Source: an uncultured Rhodospirillales bacterium (GTDB lineage Bacteria > Pseudomonadota > Alphaproteobacteria > Azospirillales > Azospirillaceae). Taken from it: a stretch of 64,000 nucleotides of DNA. The first letter of the stretch is position 1, and the number at the start of each line of letters is the position of its first letter. The translations under genes were made by a program, and so were the position numbers. Location of the stretch: the NCBI GenBank assembly GCA_903927615.1, contig CAIYNU010000006.1, positions 62,001 through 126,000 on the forward strand, in the 5' to 3' direction. The notes below the pieces were generated by a model that was not told the DNA's origin, made no database searches, and saw only the letters and a list, made by a program, of their open reading frames with translations. Positions 8,658 through 18,141 of the stretch are shown piece after piece.

Positions 8658-8740
8658 TGTTGTGACCGGGACGCTTCATCCCCAATGACGCTCATCCCCA
8701 GTGACGCTCATCCCCGATGATCGTGTCCCGGTCGCAACAC
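8657..8740. repeat. inverted repeat enclosing three tandem 16-bp units
   Basis: Immediately after the wzt stop, 16-bp arms (8657-8672 and 8725-8740, one mismatch) enclose three copies of a unit of the form CGCTCATCCCCARTGA. It can fold as a long stem and may separate wzt from the large gene that follows. There is no T tract. Confidence 0.7.
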
Positions 8741-8803
8741 AACACCCAGTAACAGGCCCCCTTCCCCCGAAAAGACGTTGCGTTATTCACCAAACGTCGC
8801 GTT

Positions 8804-11800
8804 ATGAACCCAGCCGAGGCCCTGATGTCTCTGGATCCCCTGCACAGGCCGATTCTGTTTTCCGAGCCGGATCGGGCGGTGTGGCCACCGTCGTGGATCG
8901 GGCACATCCCCTTTGCGTTCTGGCTGATCGAGGCCTTCAAGCCCGACACCCTGGTTGAACTGGGCACCCACACCGGCAACTCGTTTTCGGCGTTCTGTCA
9001 GGCCGTCACCACCCTGGACCTGCCGACCCGGTGCTTTGCCGTCGATACCTGGGCCGGCGACCCCCAGGCCGGCTACTATGGCGACGCGATTTACGACGAG
9101 CTGGCCCCCCTCCTTCAGTCCAGGTACCCGTGCGCCGCCCTGCTGCGGATGACCTTCGACGAGGCCCTGTCTCACTTTGCCGACGGCAGCGTCGATCTTC
9201 TGCATATCGATGGCTTTCATACCTACGAGGCGGTGTCCCACGACTTCGTCACCTGGCTGCCCAAGCTCAGCCGGCGCGGGGTGGTGCTGTTCCACGACAC
9301 CACGGTCCGGTTGGACAGCTACGAGGTCTGGCGGTTCTGGGACGAGGTATCCCGGCGCTACCCGTCCCTGGCGTTTGCCCATTGCAACGGGTTGGGTGTG
9401 CTGCTGGTCGGCGCCGAGGTGCCGGCGCCGGTGCGCTGGCTGGTCGAGGCCACGGCCGAGCGCGCGGAGATCCAGCGGTTTTTCGAACGTCTCGGCCATC
9501 GTCTGGAGGCGGTGTTCAACCAGCAGGAACAGCACCGGCTGATTGAACAGTTGCGCCGGACCATCGCGGAGACGCTGGAGACCCACAAACAGACCACCGA
9601 GAACCGGGACCAGGAAATCCATCGGCTGAATGGGGTGGTGGCCAAGGCCTCCGAGGACCTGATCGCGCTGGGCCGGATGGTCAATGACCGGGATGCCGGG
9701 CTGGATCGTCTGGACACGGAAATCGTTGAACTGAACCGGGCGCTCCGGCGGGCCTTCGACGAGATCGCGGCGGCGCGCGAGGCTCTGACCGGCCGGGACG
9801 GCGAGATCGGCGGGCTGCGGGGCGCCCTCGAGGCCGCCCTCGCCGGGATCGCCGATCGGGACGCCCTGGTCGCGACGCTGAGGACCCAACTCGCCGCGGC
9901 GCGCTCGCTCCGGGGGCAGGCCAGGCGGCTGGTGCGGGGCGCCGGCCGTCGCCTGCTCCGGGTCTTGCCCGAACCGTTGAAGACGCGGTTCCGGTTGCGC
10001 TGGGCCGAGCGGCTGATCCGGGACAGCGGCCTGTTCGACGATGCCTACTACCTCGAGACCTATCCCGAGGCGAAGGCCGCCGGACTCGATCCCCTGGCCC
10101 ATTATCTGCACCGGGGCGCCGCCCTCGGCAACCGGCCCAACCCGCTGTTCGATCCGGCCTATTACCTCGACCGCCATCCCGAGGTGGCGGCATCCGGGCA
10201 AAATCCGCTGATTCATTACCTGCGCTGGGGCGCCGCGGCCGGCACCGGACCCAATCCGCTGTTCGACCCGGCCTATTACCTCGACAGCCATCCCGAGGTG
10301 CAGGCGGCCGGACACAATCCCCTGGCCCACTATCTCCGCTGGGGCCGGGCCGCCGGACACCGGACCAGCCCGCTGTTCGATCCGGCCTATTACCTCGAGA
10401 CCTATCCCGAGGTGCAGGCGGCCGGACACGATCCGCTGGCCCATTATCTCCGCTGGGGCCAGATCGCGCGCCACCGGACCCATCTGCTGTTCGACCCGGC
10501 CTTTTACCTCGAGACCTATCCCGACGTGGCCGCCGGCGGACTCGATCCGGTCCAGCATTATGTGTGCCGGGGCGCGGCCGAGGGCCGCCGGCCTCATCCG
10601 CTGTTCGATCCGGCCTTCTATCTTGGAACCTATCCCGACGTGGCGGCGGCCGGGCTCGATCCGCTGGTCCATTATCTGCGCTGGGGCGCCGCCGAAGGCC
10701 GTCAGCCCAATCCGCTGTTCGATCCGGCCTTCTATCTCAGAACCTATCCCGACGTGGCGGCGGCCGGGCTCGATCCGCTGGTCCACTATCTGCGCTGGGG
10801 CGCGGCCGAGGGCCGCTGGCCCAACCCGCTGTTCGACAGCGACTTCTATCTGAAGAACACCCCCGGAGCGGCGGCGTCCGGGCAAAACCCCCTGGAGCAT
10901 TATCTCCGGCAGGGTCCGGCCTCCGGCCTCTGGCCCAATCCGCTGTTCGATCCGGTCTACTATCTTGGAACGTACCCCGAGGTGGCGGCGGCCGGGCTCG
11001 ATCCGCTGGTCCATTATCTGCGCTGGGGCGCGGCCGAGGGCCGCCGGCCCAATCCGCTGTTCGATCCGGCCTTCTATCTCAAAAGCTACCCCGAGGTGGC
11101 GAAGCTCGGGCTGAACCCGCTCTATCACTACCTCCGGTGGGGCGCCGCCGAGGGGCGTTGGTCGTGCCGGCAGTTTCACGGGGGATTCTACCTCGAGACC
11201 TACCCCGACGTGGCCAGGCTCGGGTTGAACCCGCTGCATCATTATCTGCGCCGGGGCGCCGCCGAAGGGCGCAACCCCCGCCGGTCGCTCCGCTGCGACG
11301 AGGAACCCCGCGTCCTCCCCACCGTGCCCGACCCGGGCGACGCGCTGACCCTGCTGCCGTTTCCGGTTCCGGCCTCGCCGGCGCCGGCGGTGTCCATCAT
11401 CATCCCGGTGCTTCCGGGTGGTCTGGCCGACGCCCTTTGCGGTCTGCATCGCCTGGGGCGGCAGACCCGGCCCTGCGCCGCCAATCGCGGGGGGGCGTGC
11501 GAGGTGATCGCGGTGTATGCCGGGGATGATCCGGACGCCCGACAGGCGCTGGCCCGGGTTGGGGGGCTGATCCTGGCGCCGGTTCCGTCCGGTACCGGCC
11601 TGGCCGCCGCCTGGAACCACGGTGCCGGACAGGCCCGGGGTGAACGGCTGGTGTTCCTCGCGTCCGACGTCATCGTGCAGGAGGGCTGGCTCGACGAACT
11701 GGTCTGGTCGCTCGACCACCTGCCCCGGGCCGGTCTGGTCGGGGCGCTGGTGGTCGGCGCCGACGGCTGGATCGAAGCCGAGGGCGGCACCCTGCGCCGT

Positions 11801-13501
11801 GACGGTTCGCTCACCCTCGAGGGCCGGGGCGAAGATCCGGCCTTGCCCGAGCATGGCCATGCCCGGACCGTCTGCTGGTGTCCGGCCGGGGCGCTGATCG
11901 TCGCGACCGCCCTGTTTCACCGGGTCGGCGGCTTCGACCCGGCGGCCTGGGCGGCGCTCCGGCCCGAGCTGACGCTGGCTTTGGCCATCCGGACCGCCGG
12001 GTTCAAACTCTACGTCCAGTCCACGGCGGTGGTGGTCCGGCTGCCCGCCGGGGACGGCGGCGAACGGACGGCGGCGGTCTGGCCGGCGGCCACCCGCGTG
12101 CCCCCCGATCCCCGCTGGGCGGCGCTGCTCGAACACGCACCGATTCCGGCCGTCACCGAACACGAGCGGGAGCGCGCCTTGGGCCGGCGGCACCTGCTGG
12201 TGATCGACCGGCGGCTGCCGTTGTCCGATCAGGACGTCCGTGGTCAGGACATCCGTGGTCAGGACGTCTGTGGTCAGGAGGCCATGGACCGGGAACCCGC
12301 CGGCCTCACCGCCCTGATGCTGCTGTTCGGGGACCTGGGCTACCGCGTGACCTTCGCCGCGTCGGCCTTACCCCCGGACCGCACGCCCGCGGTGCGGGCG
12401 CTGGAGCGGCGGGGCATCCGGGTGCTGCGGCAGCAGACCGACATTTCGGTGTTGTCGTTCCTGTATCGGGACGAAATCGTCATCGACATGGTGTTGTTCG
12501 CCCATCCCGGCGTGGCCGCGGTGTTCGAACCGGAGATTGCCGAGCTGGCCTCGACCCGAATGCTGGCCTCCATGGGGATGCTGACGGAAAGCCGGAACCG
12601 GCGGCCATCCCTGCCGGAGCTGTCGGGGCCGCCCTCGGCCTCGTCCCGGGTGCTGTGGGCCAACGGTCTCACGGTCCGGGCGCCGGAAGCCGGGGGGCTG
12701 GGCTTGCCCGAAGCCGGCAGCGATGGCTGGCACCAGGGCCGGGCCGGGCTGGACGTGCTCCGGGACATGGTGCTGACCCTGGTCGGCAACGGCACCGAAC
12801 GCGATGCCTTGCGCCAGGCGGTCCCCGACTGCCCGACGCTGGTGATGCCGCCCATCGTGCCGGTGCCGGTCGTGCAATCCGGAACCGGCTTCGGCTTCGC
12901 CGAGCGGGCCGACGTGGTTCTGCCGGCCTGTTTCGACGACTGGCCGGACGGCGAGGCCGCGGTAGCCTTCGTTTTGGACGAATGGCCGCAGATCAGCCGG
13001 CGGTTGCCCGGCGTTCGTCTGGTGATCCTGGCCATGGGCCACGTCCCGCCGGTGATCCGGGCCTTGCAGTCGGCGGAAATCCTGGTAAGGGAAGGAGCCG
13101 GTCAGCCCGGCGCCGGGCTGGCCCGCGCCCGGCTGGCGGTGGCGCCGCACCGGTCGTGGGGCGGCTTCAATCAGGCGGTGGCCACCGCTCTGGCCCATGG
13201 CGTGCCGGCGGTGCTGTCGCCGCCGGTCGCTCACGGTCTGGGATTGGGCGCCGATGACCCCGGTCTGGTGGCGGAGCCGGGCGCGGCCTTCGTCGAGCGG
13301 GTGGTGGCGGCCTATGGCGACGAGCCGTCCTGGACCCGGCTTTCGGCGGCCGGCGTGCGCCATGCGGCCGGGCACTGGTCGGCGGAAACCGTGCGGCAGC
13401 GGCTGCTCCAGATGCTGCATCGCGCCCGCTTCACCCCGACCTACGAGATCAGCGAACGACTCCAGCGGCAAGCGTTGGCGGCAAAGGGTGCAATCGGATG
13501 A
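8804..13501 (+). CDS. giant multidomain methyltransferase / 38-residue-repeat / glycosyltransferase protein
   Basis: 1565 residues. Domain order: class I SAM methyltransferase-like domain (about 20-215; VELGTHTGNSFSAF, LLHIDGFHTYEAV, VVLFHDTT); coiled coil (about 220-365); basic linker; eleven 38-residue repeats (about 410-827) with the pattern LFDPAFYLETYPDVAAAG then NPLxHYLRWGAAEGR; a GT2 domain (about 860-1080; VSIIIPVLPG, WNHGAGQARGERLVFLASDV); and a GT-B-like C-terminal region (about 1125-1545; late VAPHRSWGGFNQAVATALAHGVPAV). The repeat type is known from bacterial glycosyltransferases. Probably a cytoplasmic glycan polymerase or modifying enzyme acting with Wzm/Wzt. The ATG at 8825 has a GAGG before it and is an alternative start. 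The stop overlaps the next ATG (ATGA). Confidence 0.88.
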   Translation: MNPAEALMSLDPLHRPILFSEPDRAVWPPSWIGHIPFAFWLIEAFKPDTLVELGTHTGNSFSAFCQAVTTLDLPTRCFAVDTWAGDPQAGYYGDAIYDELAPLLQSRYPCAALLRMTFDEALSHFADGSVDLLHIDGFHTYEAVSHDFVTWLPKLSRRGVVLFHDTTVRLDSYEVWRFWDEVSRRYPSLAFAHCNGLGVLLVGAEVPAPVRWLVEATAERAEIQRFFERLGHRLEAVFNQQEQHRLIEQLRRTIAETLETHKQTTENRDQEIHRLNGVVAKASEDLIALGRMVNDRDAGLDRLDTEIVELNRALRRAFDEIAAAREALTGRDGEIGGLRGALEAALAGIADRDALVATLRTQLAAARSLRGQARRLVRGAGRRLLRVLPEPLKTRFRLRWAERLIRDSGLFDDAYYLETYPEAKAAGLDPLAHYLHRGAALGNRPNPLFDPAYYLDRHPEVAASGQNPLIHYLRWGAAAGTGPNPLFDPAYYLDSHPEVQAAGHNPLAHYLRWGRAAGHRTSPLFDPAYYLETYPEVQAAGHDPLAHYLRWGQIARHRTHLLFDPAFYLETYPDVAAGGLDPVQHYVCRGAAEGRRPHPLFDPAFYLGTYPDVAAAGLDPLVHYLRWGAAEGRQPNPLFDPAFYLRTYPDVAAAGLDPLVHYLRWGAAEGRWPNPLFDSDFYLKNTPGAAASGQNPLEHYLRQGPASGLWPNPLFDPVYYLGTYPEVAAAGLDPLVHYLRWGAAEGRRPNPLFDPAFYLKSYPEVAKLGLNPLYHYLRWGAAEGRWSCRQFHGGFYLETYPDVARLGLNPLHHYLRRGAAEGRNPRRSLRCDEEPRVLPTVPDPGDALTLLPFPVPASPAPAVSIIIPVLPGGLADALCGLHRLGRQTRPCAANRGGACEVIAVYAGDDPDARQALARVGGLILAPVPSGTGLAAAWNHGAGQARGERLVFLASDVIVQEGWLDELVWSLDHLPRAGLVGALVVGADGWIEAEGGTLRRDGSLTLEGRGEDPALPEHGHARTVCWCPAGALIVATALFHRVGGFDPAAWAALRPELTLALAIRTAGFKLYVQSTAVVVRLPAGDGGERTAAVWPAATRVPPDPRWAALLEHAPIPAVTEHERERALGRRHLLVIDRRLPLSDQDVRGQDIRGQDVCGQEAMDREPAGLTALMLLFGDLGYRVTFAASALPPDRTPAVRALERRGIRVLRQQTDISVLSFLYRDEIVIDMVLFAHPGVAAVFEPEIAELASTRMLASMGMLTESRNRRPSLPELSGPPSASSRVLWANGLTVRAPEAGGLGLPEAGSDGWHQGRAGLDVLRDMVLTLVGNGTERDALRQAVPDCPTLVMPPIVPVPVVQSGTGFGFAERADVVLPACFDDWPDGEAAVAFVLDEWPQISRRLPGVRLVILAMGHVPPVIRALQSAEILVREGAGQPGAGLARARLAVAPHRSWGGFNQAVATALAHGVPAVLSPPVAHGLGLGADDPGLVAEPGAAFVERVVAAYGDEPSWTRLSAAGVRHAAGHWSAETVRQRLLQMLHRARFTPTYEISERLQRQALAAKGAIG
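10031..11284 (+). repeat. eleven in-frame 114-bp tandem repeats
   Basis: Eleven head-to-tail copies with exact 114-bp spacing, each encoding a 38-residue unit opening with LFDPAFYLETYPDVA and ending HYLRWGAAEGRRPNP. Units 6, 7 and 9 are nearly identical at DNA level, units 1, 8 and 11 the most diverged. The pattern indicates recent expansion of the central units by recombination or slippage. Confidence 0.95.
12229..12273 (+). repeat. three tandem 15-bp units inside the giant gene
   Basis: Three copies of a 15-bp unit such as TCAGGACGTCCGTGG (12229, 12244, 12259) encode a repeated Gln-Asp-Val/Ile-Arg/Cys-Gly linker between the GT2 and GT-B-like regions. The unit is a multiple of three, so copy-number change would keep the frame. 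Confidence 0.85.
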
Positions 13502-15354
13502 CGGCGCTGGATATCCTGGTTTTCCCGGTCATTGACTGGCATTTCCGCTTTCAGCGGCCCCAGCAGCTGGCCACCGAACTGGCCCGCCAGGGCCATCGGG
13601 TCTTCTACATCAAGACCGAGTTCACCCCCGCCGGCGTCGACCGGCCCTATTTGTTCTGGGAACAGCCGGACCGCAACGTCTTTGTGGTGCAACTGAACGC
13701 CGGCGACCCCGACCTGTCGATCTGCAAGAGCCGGGGCTCGGACGAGCAGGTCGCCCGCATCCTGGCCTCGCTGGAAGCCTTGTGCCGGGACTGCGCCATC
13801 ACGGCCACCATCTCGTTCGTGGACCTGCCATTCTGGCGCCGGATCGCCATGGCGCTGCCCAACAACCTGCTGGTCTATGACTGCATGGACCATCACGCCG
13901 GCTTCGAGGACAATGACCCCGAGATGCTGGACGAAGAACAACATCTGATCGCCGACGCGGATCTGGTGCTGACGTCGTCCCTGGGCCTGTTCCAGATCAT
14001 CGGCCGGCAGCGCGAGACCGTGCTGATCCGCAACGCCTGCGACGTCGAGCACTTCTCCCGCCCCGGCGGCGAGGTCAGGCGGCTGTCCGAGCGGCCGGTG
14101 GTCGGCTATTTCGGCGCGATCTCCCACTGGTACGACATCGACCTGCTGGTCCGGGCGGCCCGCACCTATCCCGACTGGCAATTCGTCCTGATCGGATCGA
14201 CCTATGGCTGCGACATCGCCGAGGCCCAGGCCCAGGCCAATGTCACCTTTCTCAACGAGATGCCCTATGCGCTGTTGCCGCGCTATCTCTACGGCTTTGA
14301 CATCTGCATCATCCCGTTCCTGATCAACGACCTGACCCTCAACACCAACCCGGTCAAGCTGTACGAGTATCTGGTGGCGGGCAAGCCGGTGGTGGCCACC
14401 GCCATGCCCGAGGTGATGGCGGTGGAATCGGGTCTGGCCCATGTCGGGCTCGATCATGACGATTTTATCGCCAAACTGGCCGTGGCCATGGCCGAAAGCA
14501 CCGACCAGGCGTTGGCCCGCTTCCGCCGCGAGTGGGCCTGCCGCCAAAGCTGGGGGCACCGCATCCGCCAGTTCGAGGCCTCGGTTGCGGCCTTTTATCC
14601 CCGGGTCAGCGTCATCGTCCTGACCTACAACAATCTGGAATTGACCAAGGCCTGCCTTGCCAGCCTCGAGGCCCACTCCCACTATCCCGATCTGGAACTG
14701 GTGATCGTCGACAACGCCTCCGCCGACGGCAGCCGGGACTGGCTGGCCGCCTACGGACAGGCCCATCCCGAAGCCAAGGTGATTCTGAACGAACGGAATC
14801 TGGGCTTCTCGGCCGGCAACAATGTCGGGCTGCACCATGCCACCGGCGACTATCTGGTTTTGCTCAACAACGATACCCAGGTCACCGACGGCTGGGTCTT
14901 CGACCTGCTCCGCCATCTGCGCCGGGACCCCACCATCGGTCTGGTCGGCCCGGTCACCAACAATATCGGCAACGAAGCCAAGATCGATCTGACCTATGCC
15001 GATGCCGCCGGGATGCACCGCTGCGCCCGGGACTACACACGCCGCCGCCGGCTGGTCGCCCTGGAATTGCGCTCGGTCGCCTTTTTCTGCGTCATGTTCA
15101 GTCGCAAAGTCTTGGATCAGGTGGGGTTGCTCGACGAGGCGTTCGGCGTCGGGATGTTCGAAGACGACGACTATTGCAACCGGGTGCGCGCCGCGGCCTA
15201 TCGGATCGTCTGTGCCGACGACGTCTTCATCCATCACGAATTGTCGGCCAGCCTCAGTCAGTTGGGGTTGGAGCGGCGGCAGCGGCTGTTCGAAGACAAC
15301 AAGCGGATTTATGAGGGCAAATGGGGGGCGTGGGTGCCGCACCGGTACCGGTAA
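13498..15354 (+). CDS. bifunctional glycosyltransferase (GT-B plus GT2)
   Basis: 618 residues with two catalytic modules. Residues about 1-365 look like a GT-B glycosyltransferase (FQRPQQLATELARQGHRVFY at the start; PVVGYFGAISHWYDIDLL; NTNPVKLYEYLVAGKPVVAT as the donor-binding region). Residues about 370-600 are a GT2 rhamnosyltransferase-like domain (VSVIVLTYNNLELT, VDNASADGS, LLNNDTQVTDGW, GMFEDDDYCNRVR). The start codon overlaps the stop of the preceding giant gene (ATGA), so they are co-translated. Likely adds two consecutive residues to the exported glycan. Confidence 0.93.
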   Translation: MTALDILVFPVIDWHFRFQRPQQLATELARQGHRVFYIKTEFTPAGVDRPYLFWEQPDRNVFVVQLNAGDPDLSICKSRGSDEQVARILASLEALCRDCAITATISFVDLPFWRRIAMALPNNLLVYDCMDHHAGFEDNDPEMLDEEQHLIADADLVLTSSLGLFQIIGRQRETVLIRNACDVEHFSRPGGEVRRLSERPVVGYFGAISHWYDIDLLVRAARTYPDWQFVLIGSTYGCDIAEAQAQANVTFLNEMPYALLPRYLYGFDICIIPFLINDLTLNTNPVKLYEYLVAGKPVVATAMPEVMAVESGLAHVGLDHDDFIAKLAVAMAESTDQALARFRREWACRQSWGHRIRQFEASVAAFYPRVSVIVLTYNNLELTKACLASLEAHSHYPDLELVIVDNASADGSRDWLAAYGQAHPEAKVILNERNLGFSAGNNVGLHHATGDYLVLLNNDTQVTDGWVFDLLRHLRRDPTIGLVGPVTNNIGNEAKIDLTYADAAGMHRCARDYTRRRRLVALELRSVAFFCVMFSRKVLDQVGLLDEAFGVGMFEDDDYCNRVRAAAYRIVCADDVFIHHELSASLSQLGLERRQRLFEDNKRIYEGKWGAWVPHRYR

Positions 15355-15427
15355 GGGCCAAACCAAACCGGGATAAACCCGAGCGGGACCCTGAGGTTCC
15401 GGACTCCCATTTTTATAAGGGCTGACG

Positions 15428-16531
15428 ATGGCACAGATCACCATTGCTTGTATTATCGGGACACGGCCGGAAGGCATTAAGATGGCGCCGGTGATTCTGG
15501 CTTTGCGCCGGCAACCCTGGGCGCGGGTGGTGGTGGTGCTGACCGCCCAGCACCGCGAACTGGCCGACGAGGTGCTGGCGCTGTTCGATATCGAACCCGA
15601 TCACGACCTCAACCTGATGCAACCGAACCAGACCCTGGCCGCCCTGACCGCCCGGGCCGTCACCGGTCTTGACGGGGTGATGGAGACGCTGCGCCCGGAT
15701 CTGGTGATGGCCCAGGGTGACACCACCACCGTGATGGTTTCGGCCCTGGTCTGCTTTTATCGCCGGATTCCGTTCCTGCATGTGGAGGCCGGGCTGCGCA
15801 GCCACGACCTGCAAAGTCCGTTTCCCGAAGAGTTCAACCGGGTGGTCGCGGGCCGGCTGGCCCACCTGCATTTCGCCCCCACCGAGACCGCGCGGCGTCA
15901 GTTGCTGTCCGAAGGCGTGGCCGACGACACCGTGGTGATGACCGGCAATACCGTGATCGACGCTCTTCATCAGGTGGCGGCCATGGACCTGCCGTTGAAC
16001 CATGCCCTGGACCCGGCCCGGCGGCTGATCCTGGTCACGGTGCATCGGCGCGAGAATTTCGGCGAACCCATCGACAACATCTGCCGGGCGTTCCTGCATC
16101 TGGTGGACGCCAACCCCGATGTCGAACTGATGTGGCCGGTCCATCCCAACCCCAACGTCACCCGGGCCGCTTACGGCCTGTTGAGCGGCCATTCCCGCAT
16201 CCATCTGGTGCCGCCGTTGCGCTACAGCGCGTTCGTCACCGCCATGAAGCGCGCCACCCTGATCCTGAGCGATTCCGGCGGGGTCCAGGAAGAGGCGCCG
16301 GCCCTGGCCAAACCGGTGCTGGTGCTGCGGCGCGAGACCGAGCGGCCCGACGCCATCGACGCCGGGGTCGCCCGTCTGATCGGCACCGAATACGACGCGA
16401 TCGTCCGCGAGGCCCAAAGCCTGCTCGACGATCCCGATCTCTATCGTTCCATGGCCAAAGGCCTCTCCCCGTACGGCGACGGCCGGGCCAGTGGTCGCAT
16501 CGTCGACGCGATCCGAAGCCGCTACCTTTGA
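15428..16531 (+). CDS. wecB: UDP-N-acetylglucosamine 2-epimerase (non-hydrolysing)
   Basis: 367-residue cytosolic enzyme making UDP-ManNAc from UDP-GlcNAc. Family motifs are clear: GTRPEGIKMAP at the N-terminus, HVEAGLRS, PFPEEFNR, HRRENFG, DSGGVQEEAP and LRRETERPDAID. Length is standard. AAGGG lies six bases before the ATG. It follows the glycosyltransferase genes after 73 bp and is followed by gmd, so it is most likely a precursor-supply gene for the same polysaccharide. Confidence 0.96.
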   Translation: MAQITIACIIGTRPEGIKMAPVILALRRQPWARVVVVLTAQHRELADEVLALFDIEPDHDLNLMQPNQTLAALTARAVTGLDGVMETLRPDLVMAQGDTTTVMVSALVCFYRRIPFLHVEAGLRSHDLQSPFPEEFNRVVAGRLAHLHFAPTETARRQLLSEGVADDTVVMTGNTVIDALHQVAAMDLPLNHALDPARRLILVTVHRRENFGEPIDNICRAFLHLVDANPDVELMWPVHPNPNVTRAAYGLLSGHSRIHLVPPLRYSAFVTAMKRATLILSDSGGVQEEAPALAKPVLVLRRETERPDAIDAGVARLIGTEYDAIVREAQSLLDDPDLYRSMAKGLSPYGDGRASGRIVDAIRSRYL

Positions 16532-16573
16532 CGTCCCCAACACACCGAATACTGAGAAAAAGGACCGAGTCGT

Positions 16574-17641
16574 ATGAGAAAGGTTGCTCTGATCACCGGT
16601 GTTACCGGTCAGGACGGCGCTTATCTGGTGGAATTGCTGTTGGACAAAGGCTATATCGTCCATGGCGTCAAGCGGCGGGCCTCGTCGTTCAACACCGGCC
16701 GGATCGAGCACCTCTATCATGATCGCCATGAACAGGGTGTCCGGTTCTTCCTGCACTATGGCGACATGACCGACGCCACCAACCTGATCCGGCTGGTTCA
16801 GGAAGTGCAACCCACCGAAATCTATAATCTGGCGGCCCAAAGCCACGTTCAGGTCAGCTTCGAAACCCCGGAATACACCGCCAACGCCGATGGCCTGGGC
16901 ACGCTCCGGTTGCTGGAGGCGATCCGCATTCTGGGGCTGGACAAGACGGTGCGCTTCTATCAGGCCTCGACGTCGGAACTCTACGGCAAGGTCCAGGAGA
17001 TTCCCCAACGCGAGACCACGCCCTTCTATCCCCGCAGCCCCTATGCCGCGGCCAAGCTCTATGCCTACTGGATCACGGTCAATTACCGGGAAGCCTACGG
17101 CCTGCACGCTTCCAACGGGATTCTGTTCAACCATGAAGGCCCAACCCGGGGCGAGACCTTCGTCACCCGCAAAATCACGCGGGCGGTGGCGGCGATCCGG
17201 GCCGGCGCGCAACAGGACCTGTATCTGGGCAACATCGACGCCAAGCGCGACTGGGGCCATGCCCGGGACTATGTGGACGGCATGTGGCGCATCCTTCAGC
17301 AGGACGCCCCCGACGACTATGTGCTGGCCACCGGCGAGACCCATGCCGTCCGCGAATTCGTCGAATTGGCCTTCGCCCATGTCGGCCGCCCGATCACCTG
17401 GGAGGGCTCCGGCGTCGAGGAAGTCGGCCGCGAAGTCGCAACCGGCGTGGCGCGGGTCCGGATCGACCCCCGCTACTTCCGCCCCACCGAGGTCGACCTG
17501 CTGATCGGCGATCCCACCAAGGCCCGGACCAAACTCGGCTGGCAGCACACCACCACCTTCCCCGAACTGGTCCGGGAAATGGTCGAGTCCGACATCCGCC
17601 TGTTCGCGGAAGAAGGCAATAGCCGGGCCGACCGCGCCTGA
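16574..17641 (+). CDS. gmd: GDP-mannose 4,6-dehydratase
   Basis: 355 residues, full family length. Converts GDP-mannose to GDP-4-keto-6-deoxymannose, precursor of GDP-rhamnose, GDP-fucose or GDP-perosamine. NADP-binding [27 protein letters not shown], catalytic STSELYG and [10 protein letters not shown], and the diagnostic [16 protein letters not shown]. The substrate would come from the manC product encoded at 56.5 kb. No reductase, epimerase or aminotransferase specific to one of the final sugars is obvious next to it. Its stop overlaps the start of the DUF1491 gene by one base. Confidence 0.97.
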   Translation: MRKVALITGVTGQDGAYLVELLLDKGYIVHGVKRRASSFNTGRIEHLYHDRHEQGVRFFLHYGDMTDATNLIRLVQEVQPTEIYNLAAQSHVQVSFETPEYTANADGLGTLRLLEAIRILGLDKTVRFYQASTSELYGKVQEIPQRETTPFYPRSPYAAAKLYAYWITVNYREAYGLHASNGILFNHEGPTRGETFVTRKITRAVAAIRAGAQQDLYLGNIDAKRDWGHARDYVDGMWRILQQDAPDDYVLATGETHAVREFVELAFAHVGRPITWEGSGVEEVGREVATGVARVRIDPRYFRPTEVDLLIGDPTKARTKLGWQHTTTFPELVREMVESDIRLFAEEGNSRADRA

Positions 17642-17988
17642 TGACCGACGACGCCCGCCTGACCACCGACCTCTGGGTCTCGGCGCATCTGCGCCTGGGC
17701 AACAGCCAGGGCATTCCCATGATGGTGGTTCACAAGGGCGATCGGACCCGCGGCACCGTGCTGCTGAAGATCAACCGCCTGGACGGCTTCTGCCGGGTGC
17801 TGACCCAGGTTCGCCACCGGGGTCAGTTGGCCTGGGCCACCGGCACCGGCCCCGAACCGGTGCCCGAAGCCGAAGCCGACCGCTACGTCGCCCGCCAGGT
17901 CGACCGGGACCCTGACTTGTGGGTCATCGAAATCGAAGACCGCCAGGACCGGCACTGGTTCGAAGGAACAGTGCTGGACTCGCGGTAA
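17641..17988 (+). CDS. DUF1491 family protein
   Basis: 115-residue small cytosolic protein resembling DUF1491, an alphaproteobacterial family of unknown function. Visible features: LTTDLWVSAHLRL at the start, a GTVLLKINRLDG segment, and a C-terminal DPDLWVIEIEDR. It is translationally coupled to gmd (TGATG overlap), although in other genomes the family is not tied to sugar metabolism, so the coupling may be accidental. A GC-rich hairpin follows 12 bp after the stop. Confidence 0.8.
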   Translation: MTDDARLTTDLWVSAHLRLGNSQGIPMMVVHKGDRTRGTVLLKINRLDGFCRVLTQVRHRGQLAWATGTGPEPVPEAEADRYVARQVDRDPDLWVIEIEDRQDRHWFEGTVLDSR

Positions 17989-17999
17989 GCCTTCGGCGA

Positions 18000-18018
18000 C
18001 CGGGGCCGACGGCCCCGG
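18000..18018 (+). terminator. GC-rich hairpin after gmd/DUF1491
   Basis: Perfect inverted repeat CCGGGGCC-GAC-GGCCCCGG, 12 bp past the DUF1491 stop. No T run follows, so it may be a Rho-assisted or REP-like end rather than a classical intrinsic terminator. Confidence 0.5.
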
Positions 18019-18141
18019 ACCCCGCGACGTTAGAGAAGCGAGCAAGCGTCGCGCGCAGCGCGCCTTAGAGGGCAAGGCAGGCGCAGTCAACCCATTATCT
18101 TAAATATTAATAAGAAATACTAAAATCAATATTCTGAAATA

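Noticed and set aside
10031-11284. Regular repeats considered as a CRISPR array
   Set aside because: The period is 114 bp with no unique spacers, the array is in frame inside a large gene and encodes conserved 38-residue units.
8783-12193. 1136-codon open frame antisense to the giant glycosyltransferase gene
   Set aside because: Shadow frame caused by high GC and the 114-bp repeats; it translates to Arg/Gly/Gln-rich repeats without family features.
13441-17548. Long antisense frames over the glycosyltransferase, wecB and gmd genes
   Set aside because: The + strand genes have diagnostic motifs over their full length; the antisense products have none.
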